From Trichoplax adhaerens (taxonomy: Eukaryota > Placozoa > Uniplacotomia > Trichoplacea > Trichoplacidae), in contig NW_002060958.1 in assembly GCF_000150275.1 (NCBI RefSeq), forward strand, positions 265,782 to 329,781: 64,000 nucleotides of DNA. The letters run 5' to 3'. Under the pieces are notes generated by a model, which searched no databases, was not told the origin of the DNA, and saw only the letters and a program-made list of their open reading frames with translations. Numbering within the stretch: the first letter of the stretch is position 1; each line of letters begins with the position of its first letter. The translations under genes and the position numbers were made by a program. Below are positions 13,601-24,291 of the stretch, in pieces.

Positions 13601-16489
13601 GCACGATAAACTACTGAAAGCCCAACAAGCTACGATAAACAAATAATATTTTGACGACGGCTAATTAGCCAAAGTCATTTAGTAAAAAAAATCGATAAGT
13701 CGCGTTGCTATGATAACATATAAGCTATCCCTAACTTTTTCAAGTAAAGCAGCTTGAATTTACAAGCTACATACGCACCTATAGAAATTGCTAAAGATAT
13801 TGAGATTTTTATCACGCGTCGTAATGGATTTTCAAAGTGTCATTAAGCGCGTACATAAATTATCCTATGCTATATTTGAGCAAGCTTTAACATGCAATAA
13901 AAGTTGATCATTAAAGGAAATGATATCGTTTATGACCTATTCTCGACGATGCCTTACGGTAATGTTTTTATTGCCTAATCAATACTTCTGGTGTTCAGCT
14001 ATTAAGAAGATTTGCAGTATACTGTAGGGTTAACGTTTACTTTGATTTTGAAACAAAGATGAACCGAATTAGACAAGGTTTTACAGTCAGTTCACTTTCC
14101 ATTGAAATATGTTCACAACAATCTTATTTTTCATGACTTTGCTGAATAGAGAGCACTATAAAGTGAGGTATCTAGATGATCATGGGCCATATCAATCGAT
14201 ACTGCAATGATTATGGTCAGGGTATCGCTCCTTACTTAAGGGCGTTGAAGGGCATCGTAATGCTGTTTACAAGTATTATGATTAATGTGGCTTTACAATA
14301 TTGTACAGTAATGGTGGCAATTTACATGTTACAGCAAGCTAAGTCAGTGGTAAAGTCAATTCGGAGGTTGTGATCAAAGCCGCTGACTGTTGTATGATAA
14401 TGCTCACGGTATACTTATAATTTAGGCTATATCCTGGAATGACTAAATAATGCCAAAGTACAATACAGTAGTGGCCTACTGCTATGATTGCATACTGTAA
14501 CCTGTTTTATAGTAGTTCTCTTTACTCTACAAACAAACCAAAAGCAGAATTGTTATTACAACTTGTAATTTCAACAGTAGCCGGTGTCTGTTGCAAAGTG
14601 ACGTTGTTATTACTGTACTGTTACAATTCATTCCAAGACTGGACTGAAACATACAAATTCATTCTGCCTTGGATATCTTTCCTTTAAGATCAACGTGGAA
14701 ATGGACGATCAGTACGACCATTAAATCAATCTGTTTTAAATATAGTAGTACCCAGCTATTACCGGGATATATATAATGTCGAATGGTAATACTATCTGTT
14801 AATTATTAATAAATGGGTACATTATCGTAAACCGTCAGCAAAGCGACGGGAGTTTGGACTAGTATATACTAAATGATCCAATTTATTCAAACATTGCCAC
14901 TCTAGTTATATTATATTAAGTACAGTACTTGTAGTTTAGTTAATGTTTTCTGATGGAGTTTATAAAAAGCGAACGAGGCCTTGGACTGTTATTAAAATCT
15001 CCCAATTTTAAGATTAGCTATTGCAATACTGTAAGTTGACCATTTGTGGAGAACATTTCTATCAATGAATAACACATGCCTTTGGCAATCATTTTAACGT
15101 CTACATTTTGTCCTAATTAAAGCATTTTCAAGAATACCCTAAATTAATAGAAGATTTTATCAACGTGCTACTGAATAGGTATACTACAGTATGGTTTCAA
15201 TTCAATCAGTTAATGAAAATTATTACGTTCTATCGATCACTCAATGCTATTACAGATGAATGTGTAAGAAAACATCTCTCCATTGGACTAATAGTAAATT
15301 AGGACATTTTGAAGAGGCAAATTGTTGTAGCCTTAAAAGAAACTGATGTTTGCAATACTATCCTATGTTGATCGAATTAAAAATGAATCAAACCATAGTT
15401 ACCAGGAAAATTAGTGATCATTAATTCATCAGTAACTTAGTATTGAGTATCCTGGTGCTTTAATTAGGGCAAGAAAAGGCAGTCAAAGATAGAAGTGTCA
15501 ATGTTTCCATGTCTTGAGTTCATCTTTTACCACATATTAGTAGTAAAGGATGATTCTTGTCTCCTTTCTATGACATGGATGAATAGGTATTGTAGTCTGG
15601 TGGGTAGAAAGCCAGTATCGGTATGTGGTCAATATCGATGACTATCCGTGTCAAGTCGTGTTCAAAGAAGAAAAATGAGCAAAATGTCACTGATTGCTTA
15701 TCCATCCTTTCTATTGACTTGGCATAGACTATAATGAAAATAAGTATAAGAAGGGAAAGGAGATATGCAGTTGGTCTTTTGGTTTAAATTGTGCCAAGTC
15801 TCGTCTGGCAAGAAAAGGAGTAGAAAGCCTACGTTAGTATGGCTTGCCATCATGATTGTTAGACGATGCAAAGAAAAAAAAGATTGTTGAAATGTATGAT
15901 ATCGCTGCAAAAATGTGGTGAGAATAATCAGTCCATGGGATAAAGTACAGTAAGAAATGCAATCGATTGGAAGCTGAATTGAATCATAAAAATTAGTCTA
16001 CCTCCTGCAGTAACTGGTAAGAAAGGATTGAAGTATGGGTGATGTTGTTTTCTAGGTGATGATAACATGTTATCCATGGCTATACTGTACTATCGATTAG
16101 GAGAATTCAATGTAGACCCCAATGGGATATTCGTCTACTGGCAATCTCTAACTAGGGTAGGCTAATTTTATCGAGAGTGAATATGGTTGGTATTGGATAA
16201 TTAGGGTAGAGTAGACCTTAACAATGATTGCCACTTTGTCAGTCATGGGAGTATTTCTAGTTTGGACAAGTATCAACATTGGAGTGAGTGATCGAGATCG
16301 TTGATACCATGACTAGGTGTGAATTAACTGGTCACTGTCTGTCTCTCTCTCGCTTACCCCTTGATCACCAAATGTAGAAGCCCATTGCTGCATGTCTTCC
16401 ACAGTAATAAAGCCTTTGCCATGCTCGTCTAATGCTCGAATGACTGAATTTAATCGCAATCGCAGTGGAAGCTCCTCTTCTTCTGCCAT
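7627..16489 (-). CDS. RAB11FIP3/4: Class II Rab11 family-interacting protein (FIP3/FIP4, Drosophila nuclear-fallout type)
   Basis: Effector that binds Rab11 (and in relatives Arf GTPases) on recycling endosomes, acting in membrane delivery and cytokinesis. Thirteen exons on the minus strand: 16489-16358, 13045-12952, 12037-11955, 11308-11040, 10878-10843, 10678-10561, 10204-10010, 9774-9725, 9654-9573, 9390-9253, 9116-region none, 8864-8715, 8116-7979, 7785-7627. They give 547 residues in continuous phase. Residues about 12-70 hold two EF-hand-like segments (ALDEHGKGFITVEDM and SLDPEGRGRFDYEEF), both with imperfect calcium ligands. A Ser/Thr/Asp-rich region follows, then a long coiled coil. 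The C-terminus is the Rab-binding domain: RMRTYLDSLLAVVMEKDP then TLLEI. EF-hands plus coiled coil plus RBD defines class II FIPs; FIP3 and FIP4 cannot be separated here. The start is the ATG at 16489, before the acidic MAEEEE. Confidence 0.88.
13046..16357 (-). other. Large first intron of the Rab11-FIP gene
   Basis: A 3.3 kb intron, far longer than the other introns of this gene. Several short open frames occur on both strands (for example 14176-14373 and 14484-14687), but none has family resemblance or splice-consistent partners. Scattered single copies of 'tacagta'/'tactgta' are present, for example near 14470, 14930 and 15190. I see no convincing nested gene. Splice ends are phase 0 on both sides (GGG before the donor, GAG after the acceptor). 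Confidence 0.6.
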
Positions 16490-17049
16490 AATGGTTGGGG
16501 TCAATGCAACAAGCTTACCACCTTACAGTAATTATACAGGCTGACAAGATTGACAACAGCCAATAAACTCTACTGTAGACGTTCAATGATGCCTTGCTTG
16601 CTTTCTCCTACCAATGCAATCCAATTCAAGGTAAAATACAAGAGTCAAGCAGTGAAAAATGGATCCAATGGAGTGGGACAAGATTGGATTTTCTTCAGTG
16701 AAATTTTTCAATTTCCTTTGATGGCGCAAGTTGAGGATGGAAGCAGTGAGCCAATGGAGTGCGTCAACTGCAATGATTTCAGTCGCTTGTGAGTCATTCG
16801 CCTAGAAAACGAACTTGCTTCTCAACAATAGCATGAGTCAACCAAGGCACGATTGACGGTCGAGATCAGCGTCAACAATGACTGACTGCATTGTTGCCTA
16901 CTGTTTAATGCAGTCAGTCGTTGACAACAATATCAACGCATTGTGTGTGTGTGTATACTGATACATCTGTCTAGGGCCACGCCAATGCCAATATTGTCCG
17001 CCACTCTTCATCTACGATTGAATATGTCTACAGTACTGGCATCGAGTGT

Positions 17050-17420
17050 TCCATGATACAGTACACTAGTGGCAGTATTGATGCTCCACTGCAGATACTG
17101 TACAGTGTACAGTACGACGTCAGTTGGACACTGGCGCACTGTACTGTACTGTACAGTACGACATCGGTTTGGACACTGACATACTGTACTGTACAGTACA
17201 CTAGTGGCAGTATTTACGCTCCACTCCAGAAACTGCATGATGTACAGTGTACAGTACGACGCCAGTTGGACACTGACGTACTGTACACTATGCTACTGTG
17301 CTTGACTCGATACAGTACAGTACACTAGTGGCAGTATTCACGCTCCACTCCAGAAACTGCATGATGTACTGTACAGTGTACAGTACAGTGTACTGTACAC
17401 TGAGTGTACAGTGGGACATT
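17050..17420. repeat. Compound GTAC-rich repeat block
   Basis: Two interleaved elements recur. The element 'cagtacactagtggcagtat' followed by a 'gctccact.cag' tail occurs near 17060, 17195 and 17319. The element 'cagtacgac' plus 'ggacactg' occurs near 17112, 17154 and 17252. They are joined by runs of 'actgtactgtacagtac'. Most of the block can fold into hairpins, because GTAC, TGTACA and GTACAGTAC are self-complementary. Confidence 0.85.
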
Positions 17421-17942
17421 TGTGCAACTCTGATTGACTTGCTGGCTACCGTACTGTGGGATTGAAGGATAGCTTGGAGCAATCGACTCCATTTCAATTT
17501 TCAATTTAGAGCAAATGCAAAACAAATAACAAGACGTCAATGTTGATTTAATCCTCATCAGTCATCCTCCTTTAAATATAGTATTGGTACATTGAAGTCG
17601 AGTACTTTCTAGGGGTGGGCGGTCGGCGACATGGACATTGGTGTTTTCTTTCAAAATAGCTTGAATGAAAGGTAATTTGCTCGAATAAACAGCACGGCAT
17701 GTTTGTTTTCTACCAGTCGGTGTACTAAGTTACGGACTGACAAAAACATGCCAATCAACCAACAACAGTACCACTATTCACGATAGTCAGGTATGTCGAA
17801 CTAGTACAAATTACATTATTGTAGAACTTGAAGCATTACAGTATGATGGTTACAATGCTTGATTTCAACTCGACATTGCATCTATTGCATATCTTCATGC
17901 TCGTCGGGCAAATTTCATTCCACAACTTTCCACTTTTCATAC

Positions 17943-17988
17943 TGCAGTACTATACTGTACACTGTACAGTGTACAGTACAGTACTGCA
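17943..17988. repeat. 46-bp near-perfect palindrome
   Basis: Left arm 17944-17964 (gcagtactatactgtacactg) and right arm 17967-17987 are reverse complements with one mismatch, separated by 2 bases. One more pair adds at each end. It is the longest continuous palindrome in the divergent spacer between the FIP and CDK11 genes. Confidence 0.9.
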
Positions 17989-18786
17989 TGCTACCGTCCA
18001 GTGTCCAGCGTCCAGTACATAGTGTAAAAAAAGGACACTATACAGAACAGTGGACAGACTGACGATCTTTACTAGACATTTTGAAATATGGGTAAATGGG
18101 TAATGCAGAATAATGGATTGCAGCTTAGTGTGCGCGATTCTTGTACTCCACTCATTGTACAGTGTAATGTTATCGGATGGTATACAGCACTGGCAAAGGA
18201 TGCTTCCGATGTGGAGAGGATGAGATATATTTTATTCGTATCTTAGAGAGAGAAAATCAACAAGACTCTGAGGAAAGTTTCGGTTGCATCAGACTGAGCG
18301 CCCATTGCACAGTACGAGTACGCGCAGTGGCGGTCTACTGTGCAGTATATTGTTATACAGTACTGTACTGTACAGTACGTTGGATATGATACTTCATTAT
18401 GTTACATGGACTGTATAATAAGTGTATATACAGTGATGGAGGCCACTGACGGATTGCCGGACAGATCGTCATTCATTACAGATTGAAGGCGCTGATGGTG
18501 ATCATGGACATCTAGGCTGTAACGTACAGTACAGGGTAGCTTCAAATTGCCGGCCATTGAAATGATATCAAGACATAATTTTAAGACTAAATTGAACAAA
18601 TTTGGTATCAAGCGATAGCCTAGATGTTTAAAATTTCAAATTTGGTAACAAAAATTGTAAAAATAATCAATTTTTAGGTTCTAATTCTACTTAAAATATC
18701 ATGAATCTGCAGTACGAACTGAAATTTCAGTCCAATCCTTCTAACAAAAGAATAGAGTATGCGTAGATCGTGGTCAATGGCCCCCA

Positions 18787-18812
18787 TACTGTACTGTACT
18801 GTACTGTACTGT
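18787..18812. repeat. TACTG pentanucleotide microsatellite
   Basis: Five consecutive TACTG units (sequence 'tactgtactg..') sit about 165 bp before the CDK11 start codon, followed by 'gtagtactacacagtgtaca'. The pentamer is the unit from which the longer GTACTGTAC motifs can be built. Confidence 0.85.
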
Positions 18813-18975
18813 AGTACTACACAGTGTACAATGTACAGTCACGGTAGTTCGTACTGTATCGAACGCACTGGATGCACTGTACTTGGAGTGGTCAAATGCT
18901 GTAGGGTATAGTACTAAAACAACTTCAAACAAGCAGCAGGACGTTAGAAAGGCTAAAATCACACTGCAATCACCA

Positions 18976-21900
18976 ATGGCTACCAAGAAAGCTCAAGAAA
19001 TGCACAACCAAAATTTAGATTCTATCAAAGTCAAAACCTTAGAAGAAATACTACAAGAGAAAAGAAATCGATCTAGATCAGACAGTGAAAATATTGCTGA
19101 GACAGAAGATTCTCCAGGTAGCCAATTCTTGACTGATACCATCAACTTCATTACCAAGAGTGTACCGATGTATCATGCATGCTTCTGCCAAGGCTTACAT
19201 GCTAGCTGTAGAAATACACAGTTGGAAAGTCATCAACGGATCATGCTGGAAATTATAATCTGTAGCTTGTTATTTTCTTATAACTTAGCTAGAACATGAT
19301 ATGGGACTTTTAGCTTTACATTACTACTATTATTATCGCGACTGCTACCATAACAAATTGAGTCCATCTTTCTTGATGCAGTCATCCATTCCTGTCCAAA
19401 TGGTCAATTCAGACTTTCATATAGTATCAATGTCATTTGAAAATAGCTAAAGCGTATTCCGATGATATACTGATACTGTACAATCTTGATTCAAAGAATA
19501 TGTCTGAGATATCCTTCATCTTATTGACCATGTTAAAATCTATCATATCAACAAGAAGGACAATTGAATTGTTGGCAACACAGACCCTAGCGATTGGATA
19601 ACATTTTAAAAAATGACGTACAAATAAATATCTTTTGCGCCGTAGTTAGCAATTTACTCGTGTAATACTCCAGCTGCTTCCGTTGTAGCAATCTTAACGT
19701 TTTCACTTTTTACTTAACAGACGTAACCTCCGACACTAAAGATGAAACTACATCTGCAGCTTTAGAGCTAGACGAAGGAGAGATTATTAGCAGCGGCGAA
19801 GAAAATTTAAACCATATCGATGATACAAAACCTACCAAGCGAAATCATGCAAGTCAGAATGATGAATTAGATGATTATGAAGAGGGAGAAATCAAGGATA
19901 GAGACGAAGTTGAACGAAAAGAAGAATTTGTGCCAGCCGCAGATTCGTCTATCATTTCTAACCGGCAAATAAGCACAACTAGTAGTCGAAAACGAGATGA
20001 TAGAGGTAAGCATGACGTCAATTTGAATTGAACCAAGACAAATAAAGGCAATTAACACAATTTTACCTGTACCGTACATATTCAATACTGCATTGCACTG
20101 ACGCTGTAATAGCTGGCTCTATTTTATTGTACCCTCAGTTATTGCAATGCTAGAAAGCTTGATAATGTGTCTATTAGTTCGACTTCGAGAAAGTACCATG
20201 ATAGTCGGTCGTTCTCCTCGTAGCGTCATTAAATATACCCAGTAGCCAAAGGATACGTAAACAAATCAGCTCTTCAACTATTAACTAGTATGCGGTATTA
20301 TAACCACAGCTTTAACAGGTCATCGTTCTTCCGAAAAAGATATACATACTTCCAGATATCATTACGAAAGAGAAAGAGATCGCGATCGAGAGCGTGAAAG
20401 AGAGAGCGAAAGAAATCGTGACAGTCGTTACTCCAGTGATCGTGATAGATTTTCTGCACGCAGTCAGCGACGTGTAGGCGAAAGATCTCACAAATACCAT
20501 GCTGATGATTCTCGAAGTGATCGATACAAATCAAGTGAACGATCTTCCAGATCTCATTATAGCGATAGATATCATCGGGAAAGTTCATCCGATAGCAAAT
20601 CTCCTAAATATTTCGATAGCAAAGGGAGAGAAAGCCGAAAAGAATTGACAGATAATTTATACAATACTACAGATAAATCACCTATCCCCAATAAAGTTGA
20701 AAGAGAAGAGTAAGATATTTACAGCAAAATAAAATCTACTAATTTATAATCACTCACTTTCCATGATCCTATCATAATATATCAACCTTTCTCTTTAGGA
20801 CGTTAATTCGCCACGATAAATTAAAAACCGACATTAGAGCTAGTAGCAATCTTTTACCAGCTGCTGAGACAATGGAAGTTGTAGATGTAGAATTAAGTAG
20901 CGAAGAAAGCGATCAAGATAATCTCATCAACGAGGAGCGTTCTATCATCGAGGTTAGTTGAACATGGATAATCTTTTGAAATTACTATTATTAACATGCT
21001 GGAGCAATAGCCAATCCATATTTTTGCACGAAAAAGGACGAAGACGAGGAGAATGAACATAATGATGAATCGATAAAAAGTACTGATCTTGATGGAAGTA
21101 TTGCTGATGAGCAAGGCCCTGAATCAGGTTCCGATGGTGAAAAGGGTATGCCACTATGTAGCCTTAATAGTTGTAATGCTTTCCAATAGTTGAGACTGAA
21201 TATTGTTATTGATGCTATGTAGCTTACATTTCTGCCAATACTGTATATTAATGATTCAGAAGCAGAATTACCACCTTACCTTCCTGCCGTCCAGGGCTGT
21301 AGAAGTGTTGAAGCGTTTGAATGGCTAAACAGAATTGAAGAAGGTACTTATGGAGTGGTTTATCGAGCTAAGGACTTAAAATCAGGTACATATCATCGTG
21401 TATATAGATTAGGACTTGTATTCGTCTTAATTAAAAGAATTTCTTGGTGAGATAATGAAAATTTTCCGTTGCAGACGAAGTTGTTGCCTTAAAACGATTA
21501 AAAATGGAAAAAGAAAGAGAAGGTTTTCCGATTACTTCCTTAAGGGAGATTAATACATTATTAAAAGCAGATCATCCGAATATTGTACACGTTAGAGTAA
21601 GTTTTGGTGATATACAGTATTTCAAACTTAAAAGAAATATTCGCACCTATATGGATAAACGTCTCACACAGTTCCATTTACTGCACTTTGTGATACATTA
21701 CTAGGAGATAGTAGTTGGTAGCAATATGGATAAGATCTATATTGTAATGGAGTACGTTGAACATGACTTAAAGACTTTAATGGAATCGATGTCACAACCT
21801 TTCAGCATTAGTAAGTTTTAAATTTTGCTATTAATTAATTAATCGGTAGACGAACAATTGCAAGTATTACCACCATTTTCCTAGGTGAAGTGAAATGCTT

Positions 21901-23351
21901 AATGAAGCAGTTATTATCCGCTGTCCAACATTTACATGATAACTGGATCTTACATCGTGACCTGAAAACTTCCAATTTACTTCTCAGCCATCAAGGCATT
22001 TTAAAAGTAGGCTACTGAAGCTGCAGTACTATCTTTACCCCATTATAATTCTCCATGTTAATATTTTACTTATGACTTTGCGATAGGTTGGAGATTTTGG
22101 TTTGGCTAGAGAGTATGGATCTCCTCTAAAAGTTTACACTTCTATTGTGGTAACTTTATGGTATCGTTGCCCTGAACTACTTCTGGGTGTAAAGGTAACT
22201 ATATAGTGATGACGTCTTGATAGTAAATGATGTTATGATCCTTAGGATTTTACCATTACTGTTATTATCAATATTGTTTTATACGTTTATGCTATGTACT
22301 AAGTACTGTTTTATATTTTAGGAGTATTCTACTGCTGTTGATATGTGGTCTGTTGGCTGTATTTTTGGTGAATTTCTCGTAAAGAAGCCATTATTTCCGG
22401 GAAAATCAGAAATTGATCAGTTGAACAAGATTTTTAAGGTAAGATTGATTCAAACTACGCCAAGTCTTTCGACTCGTAACATGAAAAGTTCAATCATTCG
22501 CTTTATAGGACTTAGGCACCCCTAATGATCAAATATGGTCTGGATTTTCTGAATTGCCAGTTGCAAAGAAGGTTATAAGGACACTATTACTTATTTCAAA
22601 TTGTCGTAATGTAAACAATTGTACACGTAATGCATGTTACTGACTAAATTAAACCCATATGGTAGGTAACTTTTACGGAACAGCCGTACAACAGACTTAG
22701 AGATAGATTTGGAGCCTATTTAACTGATCAAGGATTTGATTTATTAAATAGGTAATAGAATTATTAATAATATATTGATGATTTCACATGCTAATCCTTG
22801 TTGCCATTAGCGCTAGAAACTCAATATCATTTTTGCTAAAAATCTTTCATCAGATTTTTGACTTACGATCCGAAAAAGAGAATATCAGCCGAGGATGCGC
22901 TCAATCACGAATATTTTCAGGTAGTCAATATTGAAAGTTGTAGACTGTCGGATTACTTATGTTCAAAATTGTAATAATTCAAGTAAATACTGTATTATGC
23001 CCTCTACAGCAAGAGCCCCGACCTCTAGATCCCTCAATGTTTCCAACCTGGCCCGCCAAAAGTGAACTGATGAAACGCCCTAGTAAAGCTAATCGAAGCC
23101 CGACCGCTCCGGAGGGAGGCGGCATGTGTAAAGTAATTAATTCAATTCAGTGACAGACAATCCATCTTCGTAAATGACGTAGTAAACTAAGTACAAATTC
23201 ACTACCTAATCCGTAATTCTAAAGTAACAATTATACGTAATAGGACGATGAAATCGAATCTCAGATTGCAGGCGCTGCAGATGGTTTCAGAATTACCTAC
23301 GCTACGCAAGGAAAAGCTGCTGGTGGTGCTGGATTTAATCTCAAATTTTAA
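18976..23351 (+). CDS. CDK11: Cyclin-dependent kinase 11 (PITSLRE kinase)
   Basis: Cyclin L partner kinase acting in transcription and pre-mRNA splicing. Sixteen exons: 18976-19117, 19721-20005, 20319-20709, 20799-20952, 21037-21145, 21260-21385, 21475-21596, 21705-21810, 21885-22006, 22087-22194, 22322-22438, 22509-22571, 22666-22751, 22854-22920, 23010-23132, 23244-23351; 742 residues. The N-terminus has the family signature [11 protein letters not shown], then acidic and Arg/Glu/Ser-rich stretches. The kinase domain spans about 380-665: EEGTYGVVY, catalytic Lys409, the hallmark [15 protein letters not shown] (Asp504), DFG (Asp522), T-loop Thr537, and the FPTWPAKSE tail. The APE motif reads CPE (Cys547). 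The last two exons restore the conserved GAGFNLKF-type C-terminus, so reading on to the stop at 23153 is probably intron retention. The start is uncertain: an in-frame ATG at 18883 exists, but its extra residues overlap repeat-like sequence. Confidence 0.95.
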
Positions 23352-24291
23352 TTATCAGGTTACCATGAAGAGTAGCTTTGAAAGCAATCCTTTAATTAAA
23401 AGAGCAATGTTAGTAACACAAAAGCTTGCAACAACGTTCTAGATGATGCTATTAAATCGGAAAGCGAGTATCGATGACTTTAGGGAGACTTAAGTCGGAG
23501 TAAAAATTGCATGAACTAAAGTTATGTAAATATTTAAATTGAAATTGAAAGTAATTAAGCGGTTCCTGATCTACGAATCAAATTATTTGTATTCACCTAA
23601 ATTTCTAAAGTAGAGACTTCTACTTTGACTTTTCGGCAAAAAATTCATAATATTAATAATTTTTCTAATCTGTAACCAGTTCATTTTTTGTTATCACGGT
23701 AAAAAGCAAAGCAATAATACTTTAAAGTGTCATTACCGTTGATGTACCACGCACGGCGCTCCTTATTTATACTAGGTTATCGTTTCTACCACAGCAAATG
23801 TTGACAGTGTAGTTGAGATTTGATAACTGATCGTTTTTGCATGAGGTATAGTATCTGCTGATTCTTGAGAGAGCATTAGCAAATAATGGATATCAAATTG
23901 AAGAGTTACTTTTAAATTGCATAGCAATTTGGGGCCTAACAGAAAGATATCTAAGTGAAATCTTAACTTGCGAAATTTCGGTCGTTAGCGTATTAAAGTT
24001 CCTATATTGCCGATGTTTATAGAGCCCATAGAGTTAATAGTTTACACCGTTTATTTGATAATTATATGTATACTGTGTTACGGGATATGTGCATACATTT
24101 TATTCCCGCGAATGTAAATGTTACATAGTTTAATAGTATAAAGTATAGAAATGTGTACATTCAATTTTTTTAGAAATATAGATCATAGCAATCGTATCAT
24201 ACATTTGTTTAACAAGATGATGATCTATGTATGCGTATTATGTGAATACTCAGTCAGACTTTACTATGAAATAAAAACTTTAACGTTATTT
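23352..24291. other. Convergent spacer between CDK11 and OS9
   Basis: A 0.9 kb AT-rich stretch between two 3' ends, presumably both 3' UTRs. The short open frame at 24151-24342 overlaps the OS9 terminal exon on the other strand and has no family resemblance. No repeats of note and no GTAC motif cluster. Confidence 0.6.

Larger units (their letters stand above)
16490..18975. other. Divergent 5'-5' spacer between Rab11-FIP and CDK11, rich in GTAC palindromes
   Basis: A 2.5 kb region between two gene starts on opposite strands. It holds the repeat block at 17050-17420, a 46-bp palindrome at 17943-17988, further motif clusters near 18345-18378, and a TACTG microsatellite at 18787-18812. A short (TG)n run lies near 16941. 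The many short open frames here on both strands arise from the repeats and have no family resemblance. Presumably it carries both promoters. Confidence 0.6.

Noticed and set aside
14176-14687. Two short plus-strand ORFs inside the large FIP intron
   Set aside because: No family resemblance, no signal peptide or splice context, and no sign of a nested gene.
17008-18389. Many overlapping short ORFs on both strands (60-90 codons) in the FIP/CDK11 spacer
   Set aside because: They are translations of GTAC/TACTG repeats, which lack stop codons in several frames. No family resemblance and no splice-consistent partners.
22959-23153. CDK11 ending at the stop codon 23153
   Set aside because: Splicing at 23132|gtaatt to 23244 restores the conserved CDK11 C-terminus in the correct phase, so the 23153 end is best read as intron retention.
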